Position numbers and translations under genes: made by a program. A DNA stretch of 64,000 nt from Gemmata palustris (GTDB lineage: Bacteria; Planctomycetota; Planctomycetia; Gemmatales; Gemmataceae): NCBI RefSeq assembly GCF_017939745.1, contig NZ_JAGKQQ010000001.1:2852001-2916000 (forward strand), read 5' to 3'. Positions within the stretch are counted from its first letter, which is position 1, and every line of letters starts with the position of its first letter. Below, piece after piece: positions 16,620 through 24,780 of the stretch. Under the pieces are notes generated by a model. That model saw only the letters and a list, made by a program, of their open reading frames with translations. It made no database searches and was not told the origin of the DNA.

Positions 16620-16934
16620 TCACCGCGAGCGCGCTCGCCCGATACCGGGTCTGGTTTGTGGGTGATCGGTTGGCCCGTAACGAGCACACGCCGTGCCGCT
16701 CCGATAGGGGGACGTGAGAGGACTGTTGGTTCGCAATTCCGAGAATTCGACGCCGAAAACGCGAACGGGCCGGTTCAGATACTGCACAAGTTGCCGGGAA
16801 TTGAACGCCGCGACCTCGGATGCGAGCCCCCGGCCGGGTTGCGGTTCGGCAACTATCGCCCAGATCGAGTAAAAGCAGAGCACCGCGAGCGCGACGGCAA
16901 ACGGCTCGTAGAAGATCAGGGAGAGCGTGCTCAC
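16620..16934 (-). CDS. small membrane protein translationally coupled to the SDR gene
   Basis: 104 residues from a GTG whose bases overlap the stop of the SDR gene (GTGA). The N-terminal STLSLIFYEPFAVALAVLCFYSIWAIV is a single hydrophobic segment, and the rest is polar and basic (NRPVRVFGVEFSELR). The overlap is the main argument that it is translated, as coupled genes use exactly this arrangement. No family is recognised. Its Arg-rich tail could be a GC-driven readthrough, so the true stop codon function and length are less certain than the start. Confidence 0.42.
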   Translation of the reverse strand: MSTLSLIFYEPFAVALAVLCFYSIWAIVAEPQPGRGLASEVAAFNSRQLVQYLNRPVRVFGVEFSELRTNSPLTSPYRSGTACARYGPTDHPQTRPGIGRARSR

Positions 16935-17677
16935 CGTCCGCCGGCCAAATCGATGAACGTGCCCGTTGCGTAGGACGCCTCGTCGGACAGGAGCCACAGG
17001 ATCGCCGCCGCGACTTCCTCGGGCTGCCCGCCCCGCTTCATCGGCACGAACGCCTTCACCCGGTCCACTCGGTCGGGTTCCCCGCCGCTGGCGTGAATAT
17101 CCGTGTAGATGAACCCCGGCCGCACGGCGTTCACCCGGATGCCCTCCTCGGCGACTTCCTTCGACAGCCCCATCGTGAGCGTGTCCACCGCCCCCTTCGC
17201 CGCCGCGTAGTCCACGTACTCGCCCGGCGAGCCGACGCGCGCCGCCACGGACGACACGTTCACGATCGCCCCCCCCGCCCCGCCGCGCTTCGTGGACATG
17301 CGCCGGACCGCCTCGCGGCAGCACAGAAACGAACCGATCACGTTCGCGGCGAAGATCCGTGTGAGGCGCCTGGAATCCATGTCCTCGACCCGCATCTGAG
17401 CTTCGAGGATACCGGCGTTGTTCACCAGCGCGCTGACCCGCCCCAACTCGCGGTCCACCGTCTCGAACAATCGGACCACGTCGGTCTCGACGGCAACGTC
17501 GGCCTGAACCGCAAGCGCCTTTGTTCCCGCACGGGCGCACTCGGCTACGGTCTGTTCGGCGGCCCCCCGATTGGCCCGGTAGTTCACGCACACGGTGTAG
17601 CCGCGTTCGGCGGCCAGCCGACAGGTTGCCGCCCCGATCCCGCGGCTCCCGCCGGTCACAATCACGACCTTATTCAT
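16931..17677 (-). CDS. SDR family NAD(P)-dependent oxidoreductase
   Basis: 248 residues, classical SDR size. TGGSRGIGAATCRLA near the N-terminus binds the cofactor, NNAG is at about 86, and Ser (VSSVAARVG) and YAAAK form the catalytic set. NYRANRGAAE after the second strand, with Arg, suggests NADPH preference as in FabG-type enzymes. The sequence ends with the usual GTFIDLAGGR. The substrate is unknown; it resembles glucose/ketoacyl-type SDRs. The ATG at 17677 has AGGAGG eight bases upstream, a strong ribosome site. A small membrane protein starts within its stop codon. Confidence 0.9.
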   Translation of the reverse strand: MNKVVIVTGGSRGIGAATCRLAAERGYTVCVNYRANRGAAEQTVAECARAGTKALAVQADVAVETDVVRLFETVDRELGRVSALVNNAGILEAQMRVEDMDSRRLTRIFAANVIGSFLCCREAVRRMSTKRGGAGGAIVNVSSVAARVGSPGEYVDYAAAKGAVDTLTMGLSKEVAEEGIRVNAVRPGFIYTDIHASGGEPDRVDRVKAFVPMKRGGQPEEVAAAILWLLSDEASYATGTFIDLAGGR

Positions 17678-17881
17678 TCCGCGACCTCCTGTTGGAAGGA
17701 TACGACCGAAGGCATTTCGGGACGCGGCCCTGGTGAGCCGCGGTGCCGCGCGCTCGGGTTGTCGCGTTTCGCGCCGAGCCTCGAACACCGACCGGCTCTA
17801 TCCTGTCTCGACCTGCGGCCGCGCCACCCACCGCGCGGGAGCAGCGCCGGGCACACGCGGCACCCGAACCGGAGCACACTC

Positions 17882-18874
17882 GTGTCTACCACCCGCCAGA
17901 TCCTGGGCGATCCCGTCACCACGCACATGCGAACCGACCCGACCCGAATCCCGGCCGGGTCGTCCGTTGCGCAAGCCCTGGACTACATCCGCGACCACGA
18001 GATCGGCGGCCGGGTCGTGTACTTCTACGTCGTCGACGGCGAGGGCAAACTGGTCGGCGTCGTCCCCACCCGCCGCCTCCTCCGGGGGCGGCCCGACGCC
18101 CCGGTTGCCGATATCATGATCGCGCCCGTCGCGGCGGTCCCGCACACCGCCACCGTGCTGGAGGCGTGCGAGTTCTTTACGCTGCACAAGTTGCTCGCGT
18201 TCCCGGTCGTGGGCGCGGAGGGGCAGTTACTAGGGCTCGTGGACGTGGACCTGTACACGGACGAATTGGCCGACCTGGAGAAGCGCCAGGAGAGCGACGA
18301 TCTGTTCCAACTGGTGGGCGTGTACCTGACCGAGACCGAGCAGCGGCAGACGGTGCTCGCGGCCCGGAAGCGGTTCCCGTGGCTGCTGTGCAACGTGATC
18401 GGCGGGATGATTGCGGCCGTGATCGCCGACGCCTACGAGGACGTGGCCACACTCGCCCTGGTGACCCCGTTCATCGCGCTCGTGACGGGTATGGCGGAGG
18501 GGGTGGCGATGCAGTCGGTCAGCTTGGCCCTACAGACCCTGCACGGGCGACGGCCGACGTGGGCGACGCTGGCCCGGAAGGTGGGCCGGGAGGTGCTAGT
18601 GGGACTGCTGCTGGGAGCGTTCTGCGGGTTGATCGTCGGGGTGGTGGCGTACTTCTGGAAGGGGAGCGCGCGGGCGGGGCTGAGCCTGTGCATCGGGATC
18701 GCCGGCGGGGTGGCGGCGAGCGCGGCCGTGGGGATCGCGCTGCCGTTCCTGTTGCGAATGGCCCGCCGGAACCCGCAGGTGGCGAGCGGTCCGATCGCGC
18801 TGGCCGCGGCCGACCTGGTCACACTGTTGCTGTACTTCAACCTGGGCCGGTGGTTGCTGGGACAAGGGGCCTAA
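17882..18874 (+). CDS. MgtE-like magnesium transporter lacking the N domain
   Basis: 330 residues from GTG (GGAG seven bases upstream). Residues 1-125 are a CBS pair (RIPAGSSVAQALDYIRDHEI, VVYFYVVDGEGKLVGVVPTR, LLAFPVVGAEGQLLGLVDVD). Residues 150-330 are the MgtE membrane domain with five helices, including NVIGGMIAAVIADAYED and ALVTPFIALVTGMAEGVAMQS. Canonical MgtE is about 450 residues and begins with an N domain of roughly 130 residues that closes the channel when magnesium is high. That domain is absent here. Other planctomycetes have similar short forms, so this is probably a subfamily rather than damage. Selectivity may be for Mg2+ or Co2+. It converges end to end with the glycosyltransferase gene. 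Confidence 0.87.
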   Translation: MSTTRQILGDPVTTHMRTDPTRIPAGSSVAQALDYIRDHEIGGRVVYFYVVDGEGKLVGVVPTRRLLRGRPDAPVADIMIAPVAAVPHTATVLEACEFFTLHKLLAFPVVGAEGQLLGLVDVDLYTDELADLEKRQESDDLFQLVGVYLTETEQRQTVLAARKRFPWLLCNVIGGMIAAVIADAYEDVATLALVTPFIALVTGMAEGVAMQSVSLALQTLHGRRPTWATLARKVGREVLVGLLLGAFCGLIVGVVAYFWKGSARAGLSLCIGIAGGVAASAAVGIALPFLLRMARRNPQVASGPIALAAADLVTLLLYFNLGRWLLGQGA

Positions 18875-20632
18875 TTATTCGAGTGCCGGCGGGCCGTTTT
18901 GCTCGTCGCGGAAGTCGTAGAGCGTGAACGTCGAGGTGCGCGCGAGCGGGCGCCGCGTGCGCAGGTACTCCAGTGTAACCGTCTTCGAGCGCGTCACGTT
19001 CGGGTGCAATGAAACGACCGTGTGCCCCACGGCCAGGACGCGCGGGCCGACCGCGCGGCGCAGCTCCGCCTCGTTCCTGATCTCCGGGCGCTGGACGTCC
19101 GGTTGGAAGCGCCCGAACGGCGGGTCATCGACCGCGGGGTCCGCTCCGAAGTACCACACCCAGATCAACGGCCGCCCGTTCGCTTCGTGCCACGCTTTGA
19201 GTTCGGGGAGGCCCTGCCCCCAATCGACGTTGGAGTCGGTCACGCGCCAGTGGGCCGCGCCCGGCCCGCCGTGTGCCTGGTTCAGGTACCCCAACCCGTT
19301 CGGCCACACCCACACAGAGACCGCGGCCAGAGCCAGCACCGCGGGCACGGCGATCCACGGTGCGCGCTGGGAGTACCCGCGCCCGAGCGCGACCGCGAGC
19401 GCAACGTACCCCAGCGCGACGGCCGGGAACGCGAGCCGCACACCGATTTGCAGGTTCGCTTTGAGGAGCGCAGCGAGCAACAGGAGCGTGACAACCGTCA
19501 GCGGGTTCGCCACAGCGCGCGGCCGCGCGAGGGCGATAAGCATCAGGAGGAAAATCGGCAGCGGCACCTTCATCAACAGAACTTCGGGGAAGTAGTACCG
19601 GTACCCTTCCGGGTAGAAGGTGCCGTTCAGGAAGGTGGGCCGGCCGTGGGCGTTGTACCACCACTGGAACGCGAACGCGCACACGGCGTGCGGCACACGG
19701 GTGTATTCTTTGGCCCACTTCTCGTACTTGGGCTTCAGCGGTTCGGTCGGGGGGACGGCTTTCGCGACCTTCTCGAACGGGCGCCGGTCCGGTTCGGGAT
19801 AGCCGAAGTATTCGACGGCGATGGTGAGGCCGATGGCGAGAATCACCGTCGCGTTTAGCACAGAGCGGAACACGGCCCCGGTCACTTTCACGCCCCACGT
19901 CTTCCAACTGCCCCCAACCGGGCGCGACAACCCGCCGGACGCGAACCGGTAGCACACTTCGAGAACGACGAGGATAATGCCGCCGTAAAGCAGCGCGGAA
20001 ATCTTGCACAATGCGGCGACACCGAACCACAGTCCCGGCAGAATGAGTCGCTTCCACCAGCCGCCCGCGCGCCCGGCGTACACGGCCCGCGCGAACGCCA
20101 TCAGCGCGGCGCTCACCGCGATGTCCGTGGTCGCAATTGCGGCGTGCCCCAGGAAGTTCGGGTCGGCGGCGATCAACCCGGCCGCGATGCGCCCGGCCCA
20201 CACTCCACCGGCCGCCCGGCCCAGGCGCCACGCGGAGAAGACGAGCAGCCACAACCAGCCGAGGGTCACGGCCCGCGCCCGGCCCAGGAGCGCGAACTTC
20301 GCGTCCGGGGTTTCGAGGCGCACGCCCGATTGCCGTTCGTGGATATAGAGCGGCAGCGTGACCGCATCGATCGGGAGCGGCATCACGCCGTTGGTGGCCG
20401 TGGCTTCGTGAAAGAACTGCTCGGGCCTCCCGTCGTCGCGGACCCACCCGCGCCAGGCCTCTAGCCCGGCGTCCATGTAGAACGGTTCGTCGTAAGTCAC
20501 GCCGAGCCGCGGGGCCGCGCTGAGGCACCACCCGGCCGTCCAAGCGGCGAGAACCGCCAACCAGAGCGCGTCACCCACCCAGTAACCGCGAACAGGGGCT
20601 GGGCCGGGTGGTGTCGAGCCGTCACTGGCCAT
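18875..20632 (-). CDS. GT-C fold membrane glycosyltransferase (family 39/83-like)
   Basis: 585 residues with about 11 hydrophobic segments. The first periplasmic loop has GVTYDEPFYMDAG, where the Asp-Glu pair corresponds to the catalytic acidic motif of polyprenyl-phosphate-dependent GT-C enzymes (PMT/ArnT type). A C-terminal soluble part (about 470-585) contains SNVDWGQGLPELKAWH and WVWYFGAD, a pattern shared by many planctomycete glycosyltransferases of this group. The acceptor is unknown; protein or lipid glycosylation at the outer face of the inner membrane is the family role. The ATG at 20632 was chosen because the preceding dozen residues are polar and unconserved in type. No operon partner. 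Confidence 0.85.
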   Translation of the reverse strand: MASDGSTPPGPAPVRGYWVGDALWLAVLAAWTAGWCLSAAPRLGVTYDEPFYMDAGLEAWRGWVRDDGRPEQFFHEATATNGVMPLPIDAVTLPLYIHERQSGVRLETPDAKFALLGRARAVTLGWLWLLVFSAWRLGRAAGGVWAGRIAAGLIAADPNFLGHAAIATTDIAVSAALMAFARAVYAGRAGGWWKRLILPGLWFGVAALCKISALLYGGIILVVLEVCYRFASGGLSRPVGGSWKTWGVKVTGAVFRSVLNATVILAIGLTIAVEYFGYPEPDRRPFEKVAKAVPPTEPLKPKYEKWAKEYTRVPHAVCAFAFQWWYNAHGRPTFLNGTFYPEGYRYYFPEVLLMKVPLPIFLLMLIALARPRAVANPLTVVTLLLLAALLKANLQIGVRLAFPAVALGYVALAVALGRGYSQRAPWIAVPAVLALAAVSVWVWPNGLGYLNQAHGGPGAAHWRVTDSNVDWGQGLPELKAWHEANGRPLIWVWYFGADPAVDDPPFGRFQPDVQRPEIRNEAELRRAVGPRVLAVGHTVVSLHPNVTRSKTVTLEYLRTRRPLARTSTFTLYDFRDEQNGPPALE

Positions 20633-21059
20633 CGGCGCTGGTCCTGGAACATGTCGGGCGAAGAGCTCCACGCGAAGCGCGAGGTGATGATACGAGCGGG
20701 AGCAAACACAGTCTCGTTCCGCTTAGCGCGGGTGTAACCTTCTCCGCGCAACAATTCGACGACCGCTCCCACGCCCCACTGCCGCAGACACAGCAAGTAA
20801 CGCGACGACCGAACAATTACACGCGCTCTGCATTGATATCCGCAACCTCTCTTAACCGCACAATCACGTTGCGAATAACAGCGAAAATAAATGTTCCGAG
20901 TTGCGAATCCGGCGCGATACACGTCCCGAATGCACTCCGGTCGAAGGGAAGTGGCCGCGAACGTGCTTCTAACGCAGGAGCCGTTCACAGCCGCCTGGGT
21001 TCCGTTCGGCGACCGGCCCCGCGCCGGTCCCACCGTCATCGCCCGTGGAGTTCCCCGTG
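20633..21059. other. divergent intergenic region, no gene seen
   Basis: The gap separates the glycosyltransferase (minus) and the fasciclin gene (plus). GC content drops at about 20780-20900, as expected for promoters, but no box pair is convincing. I see no repeats or coding frame. Confidence 0.5.
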
Positions 21060-21548
21060 ATGAAGTCGAAGCTGATTGCCGCGTTCTCGTTCGCCGCCCT
21101 CGTGTTCGCGGCGGCCCCGGCCCGCGCCGAAGAGCCGAAGACCATCGCCGGTATCGTCGCCGGGTCGAAGGACCACACCATCCTGCTCGAACTGGTCAAG
21201 GAAGCCGGGCTCGCGGAAACACTGAGCGGCAAGGGCGAGTGGACCGTGTTCGCCCCGACCGACGCCGCGTTCAAGAAGATCGACGCGGACACACTCAAGA
21301 AGGTCAAGGGCGACAAGGAACTGCTCAAGAAGATCCTGATGGCCCACGCGGTCAAGGGCACGTGGGTGGCCGCCGATGTCGTGAAGCTCGACGGCAAGGA
21401 AGTGGAGACGCTCCAAGGCACCTCGTTCAAAATCACGGTGAAGGACAAGACCGTGATGGTCGGCGACGCGAAGGTGACCGCGGCCGACCTGAAGGCCAGC
21501 AACGGCGTCGTCCACGTCATCGACACCGTGCTGATGCCCGCGAAGTAA
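21060..21548 (+). CDS. secreted fasciclin (FAS1) domain protein
   Basis: 162 residues. The signal peptide MKSKLIAAFSFAALVFAAAPARA is followed by one FAS1 domain. Its two conserved boxes are present: WTVFAPTDAAFKKID (H1) and SNGVVHVIDTVLMP (H2). Single FAS1 proteins of this size act outside the cytoplasm in adhesion or matrix binding; in bacteria the partner is mostly unknown. The ATG at 21060 is preferred to an in-frame GTG five codons upstream because it begins the signal peptide and has GTGGAG upstream. Stand-alone gene with a terminator hairpin shared with the convergent phoH gene. Confidence 0.93.
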   Translation: MKSKLIAAFSFAALVFAAAPARAEEPKTIAGIVAGSKDHTILLELVKEAGLAETLSGKGEWTVFAPTDAAFKKIDADTLKKVKGDKELLKKILMAHAVKGTWVAADVVKLDGKEVETLQGTSFKITVKDKTVMVGDAKVTAADLKASNGVVHVIDTVLMPAK

Positions 21549-21577
21549 CGTTCCCAGCGCCTCATGGTTGCTAAGTT

Positions 21578-21613
21578 GCGCGGTCGGCGGGGTGCCATCC
21601 CTGCCGACCGCGC
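21578..21613. terminator. two-way terminator between fasciclin gene and phoH
   Basis: GCGCGGTCGGC..GGG pairs with CCC..GCCGACCGCGC (one G-T wobble) around a 6-base loop, placed midway between two convergent stops at 21548 and 21628. Confidence 0.7.
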
Positions 21614-21627
21614 TCGCTTCAGAAGCA

Positions 21628-22596
21628 CTATGAGTTCGATTTTTTCCCGCGCGGCGAATCGTCCTCGTAGGCTCGCACGATGCGCGTGACGAGCGGGTTC
21701 CGCACGATGTCGGCTTGATCGAGGTGGACGATCGATAGTCCTTCCACGTCCCGCAGCCGGTGGACGGCATCCGCGAGCCCGCTACGAATGGTGCGCGGGA
21801 GGTCCGTCTGCGTCATGTCGCCAGTCACAATGACCTTCGAGTTCGTTCCCATCCGGGTCAGGAACATCTTCATCTGCTCGACGGTCGCGTTCTGCCCCTC
21901 GTCCAGAATGATGCAGGCGTGCGAGAGTGTCCGGCCGCGCATGTACCCCAGGGGCAAGATCTCGATGACCTCGCTCTCCATGTGCTTCTTCACCGTCTCC
22001 GGTTCCATCATGTCCGCGAGCGCGTCGTAGAGCGGCCGGAGGTACGGGCTGATCTTCGCGACGAGGTCGCCGGGCAGGAACCCGAGGCGCTCGCCCGCTT
22101 CGACCGCGGGGCGCACGAGCACGATCTTACGCACCTGCTTGCTGCGGAGCAGCGACACCGCCCACGCGACCGCGAGATACGTCTTACCGCTACCCGCCGG
22201 GCCGACGCACAGCACCACGTCGTGCGACTGGAGCGCCTGCACGTACCGGCCCTGGCCGTCGGTCCGCGTGCGCAGGTTCCGGCCGCCTTCCGTTGCGACG
22301 ACCGAGCCGGTCCCGCGCGTGGTCGCCCCGCGGATCACTTCGATCACGTCGGTCACGTCCTTCGCGTCGAGCTTCCCCTGTTTGCGCGCGACCAAGCGCA
22401 CCTGTTGGAGCGCGCGCTCGAACTGCTCCGCGGCTTCGGCGGTGCCCTCGATCTTCAGTTCCCCGCTGCGGTACACGGCCTTCACCGCGAACGCATCGCG
22501 GAGGGCGCGCAAGTGCTGATCGCGCGGACCGAAGAGGATCACCGCTTCGTCGCGGTCCTCGATCGTCAGCGTGCGGTTCACCGGCGAATCAGGCAT
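21628..22596 (-). CDS. phoH: PhoH family ATPase
   Basis: 322 residues. Walker A GPAGSGKT is at 132-139 and Walker B lies in ACIILDEGQNAT; GDMTQTDLP and SGLADAVHRL are further PhoH signatures. An N-terminal KH-like/PhoH-N region (residues 10-90) with ILFGPRDQHLRALRDAF matches the PhoH/YbeZ subgroup, which works with YbeY in ribosome and RNA quality control. That link is known for the family and not visible here: no ybeY lies next door. The ATG at 22596 starts MPDSPVNRTL; longer readings are not PhoH-like. It follows cdsA by 110 bases. Confidence 0.93.
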   Translation of the reverse strand: MPDSPVNRTLTIEDRDEAVILFGPRDQHLRALRDAFAVKAVYRSGELKIEGTAEAAEQFERALQQVRLVARKQGKLDAKDVTDVIEVIRGATTRGTGSVVATEGGRNLRTRTDGQGRYVQALQSHDVVLCVGPAGSGKTYLAVAWAVSLLRSKQVRKIVLVRPAVEAGERLGFLPGDLVAKISPYLRPLYDALADMMEPETVKKHMESEVIEILPLGYMRGRTLSHACIILDEGQNATVEQMKMFLTRMGTNSKVIVTGDMTQTDLPRTIRSGLADAVHRLRDVEGLSIVHLDQADIVRNPLVTRIVRAYEDDSPRGKKSNS

Positions 22597-22706
22597 GTTG
22601 GAGTCCCAATCTTGCGACGCAGAAATACGAAGTTCACACAAGGACACACGAAGTCGGCGGCGAGTTCGTTTCCTTCGCGCTTGTCTCTCAGACAGTAGAT
22701 CGGCTT

Positions 22707-23579
22707 TTAGTGCCAACTGAACCACAGATACGCGACGGGGGCGGCAAAAAGTACCGAATCGATCACGTCGAGCACCCCGCCGAAGCCCGGAATGCTCTTG
22801 GAGGCGTCCTTCATCTGGCAATCGCGCTTGATGAGCGATTCGGCCAGGTCGCCGAGTACGCCGGCGAGCCCCACGGCCAGTCCGAAGGCGATCGCTTCCG
22901 GGATGCCGTAGCTGAATACATCCCCCATGAACGAGAAGGCCACGGCGATCGCGGCACCGGCCGTCATTCCGCCCGCGAACCCCTCCCACGTCTTCTTCGG
23001 GCTGAGCACGGGCGCCATCTTGTGGCGCCCGAGAAACGTGCCCGTGAAGAACGCCCCGATGTCGTTCCCCTTCGGCACGAACACCACCAGCGCCAGCATG
23101 ATCGCCGACGTATCGACGTCGCTCGATAACCAACGGATTTGCGCGAAGAAGCACGACAACAAACCCAGGTACGCCACAGCAAAGAGCGTCAGGGCGATTC
23201 GGGGTACCACGATTCCTGGTTCGCTAACGTACCGCCGCATTTCGAGCAGGAATGCCGCAATCAACACGATCGCGAGAATCCACGCGACCAGTGCCCACAC
23301 GGATGCGGGCACGAGGCTGAACTGCAGGCGCAGCGCCGGGTACCAGTTCGCGAACAGCGCGAGCAGTACGCCGCAGGTGACGAGCCCTTCGGACGGGCGC
23401 AGCGCGACGGGGATGAGCCGAACGAGTTCGCGCGAGCCGACGAACCCGGCGAACAGCAGGAACGCGAACAGGAACGGGAACCACGCGAACCCGCTGCGCG
23501 CGAGCCACGAGTCGCCGAAGAGTACACCACAGGCTCCCAGGGCGAGGAGCGACCCGACAACCAGTCGCGTTCGGATCAT
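22707..23579 (-). CDS. cdsA: phosphatidate cytidylyltransferase
   Basis: 290 residues with about eight membrane segments. The enzyme makes CDP-diacylglycerol from phosphatidate and CTP. The C-terminal signature SLIKRDCQMKDASKSIPGFG and the following GVLDVIDSVLF are the CDS family motif, but the usual HGG...DR reads FGG...DV. The catalytic KR, KD and terminal D residues are kept. I believe this variant is common in planctomycetes. It lies 22 bases after uppS on the same strand, the widespread uppS-cdsA order that ties lipid-carrier and phospholipid synthesis together. Confidence 0.92.
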   Translation of the reverse strand: MIRTRLVVGSLLALGACGVLFGDSWLARSGFAWFPFLFAFLLFAGFVGSRELVRLIPVALRPSEGLVTCGVLLALFANWYPALRLQFSLVPASVWALVAWILAIVLIAAFLLEMRRYVSEPGIVVPRIALTLFAVAYLGLLSCFFAQIRWLSSDVDTSAIMLALVVFVPKGNDIGAFFTGTFLGRHKMAPVLSPKKTWEGFAGGMTAGAAIAVAFSFMGDVFSYGIPEAIAFGLAVGLAGVLGDLAESLIKRDCQMKDASKSIPGFGGVLDVIDSVLFAAPVAYLWFSWH

Positions 23580-23601
23580 TACGAATGCGCTCGTGGGTCG
23601 G

Positions 23602-24375
23602 TCATGTGGTGGTGTCCGCGTTCAGCCCGCCGAACCGCCGCTCGCGCCGGGCGAAGTCGCGGAGCCCGTCGTGCAGCAAACTGGCGTCGAACTCGGGCCA
23701 GAACTTCGGTGTGACCCAGAGTTCCGCGTAGGAGATTTGCCACAGCAGGTAGTTGCTCACGCGCATCTCGCCCGCGGTGCGCACGAGTAAGTCTGGGTCC
23801 GGCATCCCGCCCGTGTACAGTGCGCCGGAAATGGCCGCTTCATCAATCTCTTCCGGTCGCAGTTCCCCGCGGCTCACGCGCCCCGCGAGCGCCTGCACCG
23901 CGTCCACGATCTCGGCGCGGCTCCCGTAGTTGATCGCGAGGCACAGCGTCAGCCCGGTGTTGTGCTGCGTGAGGCGCACGTTCTCATCAATCTCGGCCAG
24001 CACTTCGTCGGGCAGCCCGGAGCGCCGACCGATCACCGTGAACCGGATGTTCTGCTCCTGGATCTTCTCTCGTTCTGCGAGCAGGTACTGTTTGAGGAGT
24101 GCCATCAGGAAGTCGATTTCCGGCTTCGGGCGCTTCCAGTTCTCGGAACTGAGGCAGTACAGCGTGAGTTGGCCGATCCCGAGCCGGCAGCACTCTTCGG
24201 TAATCACATCAACGGAGTGCGCGCCGCGCTCGTGCCCCTCGGCCCGTTCCTTGCCCTGGCGCTGCGCCCACCGGCCGTTGCCGTCCATGATGATGGCGAT
24301 GTGGCGCGGCAACCGGGCCGGATCGAGTCCGACCGAGCGGGCGTATTCACGAGGTTCGTGCGTCGTGGAAATCAT
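23602..24375 (-). CDS. uppS: isoprenyl transferase (undecaprenyl diphosphate synthase)
   Basis: 257 residues, standard length. HIAIIMDGNGRWAQRQGKER at 25-44 contains the catalytic Asp31 and the FPP-binding loop; GHERGA, LYCLSSENWKRP and the C-terminal RTAGEMRVSNYLLWQISYAE with TPKFWPEFD complete the family motifs. The product is the C55 carrier for cell-wall and surface polysaccharide synthesis. It heads a probable uppS-cdsA operon. The 405-base upstream gap contains two arrays of phased heptamers in the same orientation. Confidence 0.95.
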   Translation of the reverse strand: MISTTHEPREYARSVGLDPARLPRHIAIIMDGNGRWAQRQGKERAEGHERGAHSVDVITEECCRLGIGQLTLYCLSSENWKRPKPEIDFLMALLKQYLLAEREKIQEQNIRFTVIGRRSGLPDEVLAEIDENVRLTQHNTGLTLCLAINYGSRAEIVDAVQALAGRVSRGELRPEEIDEAAISGALYTGGMPDPDLLVRTAGEMRVSNYLLWQISYAELWVTPKFWPEFDASLLHDGLRDFARRERRFGGLNADTTT

Positions 24376-24434
24376 TCAGTCGCACCACAAAGGCACGTAG
24401 GTCAACACAGGGGCCTACAAACGAGCGGCGGTCG

Positions 24435-24451
24435 GGTAACAATCGCTAACA
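24435..24451 (-). repeat. phased heptamer array, dimer, 60 bases upstream of uppS
   Basis: On the minus strand TGTTAGC, three bases, TGTTACC: two heptamers starting 10 bases apart. The sequence CCGAAA directly precedes the first heptamer, as it does at 53202-53208. Confidence 0.7.
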
Positions 24452-24541
24452 TTTCGGGCGTTTCCCACCCCGCTTCTAACAAGAATCGTCCCAAACACTG
24501 ATGCGCCCAACACTTCGATGCGATTGATCGCACTCGCCAGT

Positions 24542-24568
24542 GCTCACAACGGCTAACAAACGCTAACA
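24542..24568 (-). repeat. phased heptamer array, trimer, upstream of uppS
   Basis: On the minus strand TGTTAGC-GTT-TGTTAGC-CGT-TGTGAGC: three heptamers, each starting 10 bases after the last, one helical turn apart. It lies 90 bases beyond the dimer array. Confidence 0.75.
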
Positions 24569-24780
24569 TTTTCCGCCCCGACCCGCCGTCGCGCACCCGA
24601 AAAATGCGGCCCCGCACTCACATCTGCCATCGGTCGATCGCGTGCCGTTCATTACACCCGGCGTGCGCGGTCCCCACAATGACGCAGGTCACTCAACTGA
24701 TGGCACCGCGGACCGGGGTGAACCGGGCGTTTCAGCCCGCGGTGCGTTCATTAACACTGGCGCCAATTCACGTGTTGCGA

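Larger units (their letters stand above)
24376..24780. other. uppS upstream region with phased repeats, no gene
   Basis: 405 bases between the start of uppS and the stop of purA, both minus strand. Coding potential is not apparent. It contains two arrays of TGTTAGC-like heptamers at 10-base period (24435-24451 and 24542-24568) and a single extra CTAACA at 24476. No strong sigma70 boxes are visible, which makes the arrays the best regulatory candidates. Confidence 0.6.

Noticed and set aside
16820..18874. Long plus-strand reading that extends MgtE by 350 residues
   Set aside because: The extension is antisense to the SDR gene and Arg/His-rich. The GTG at 17882 has a ribosome site and begins the CBS domain.
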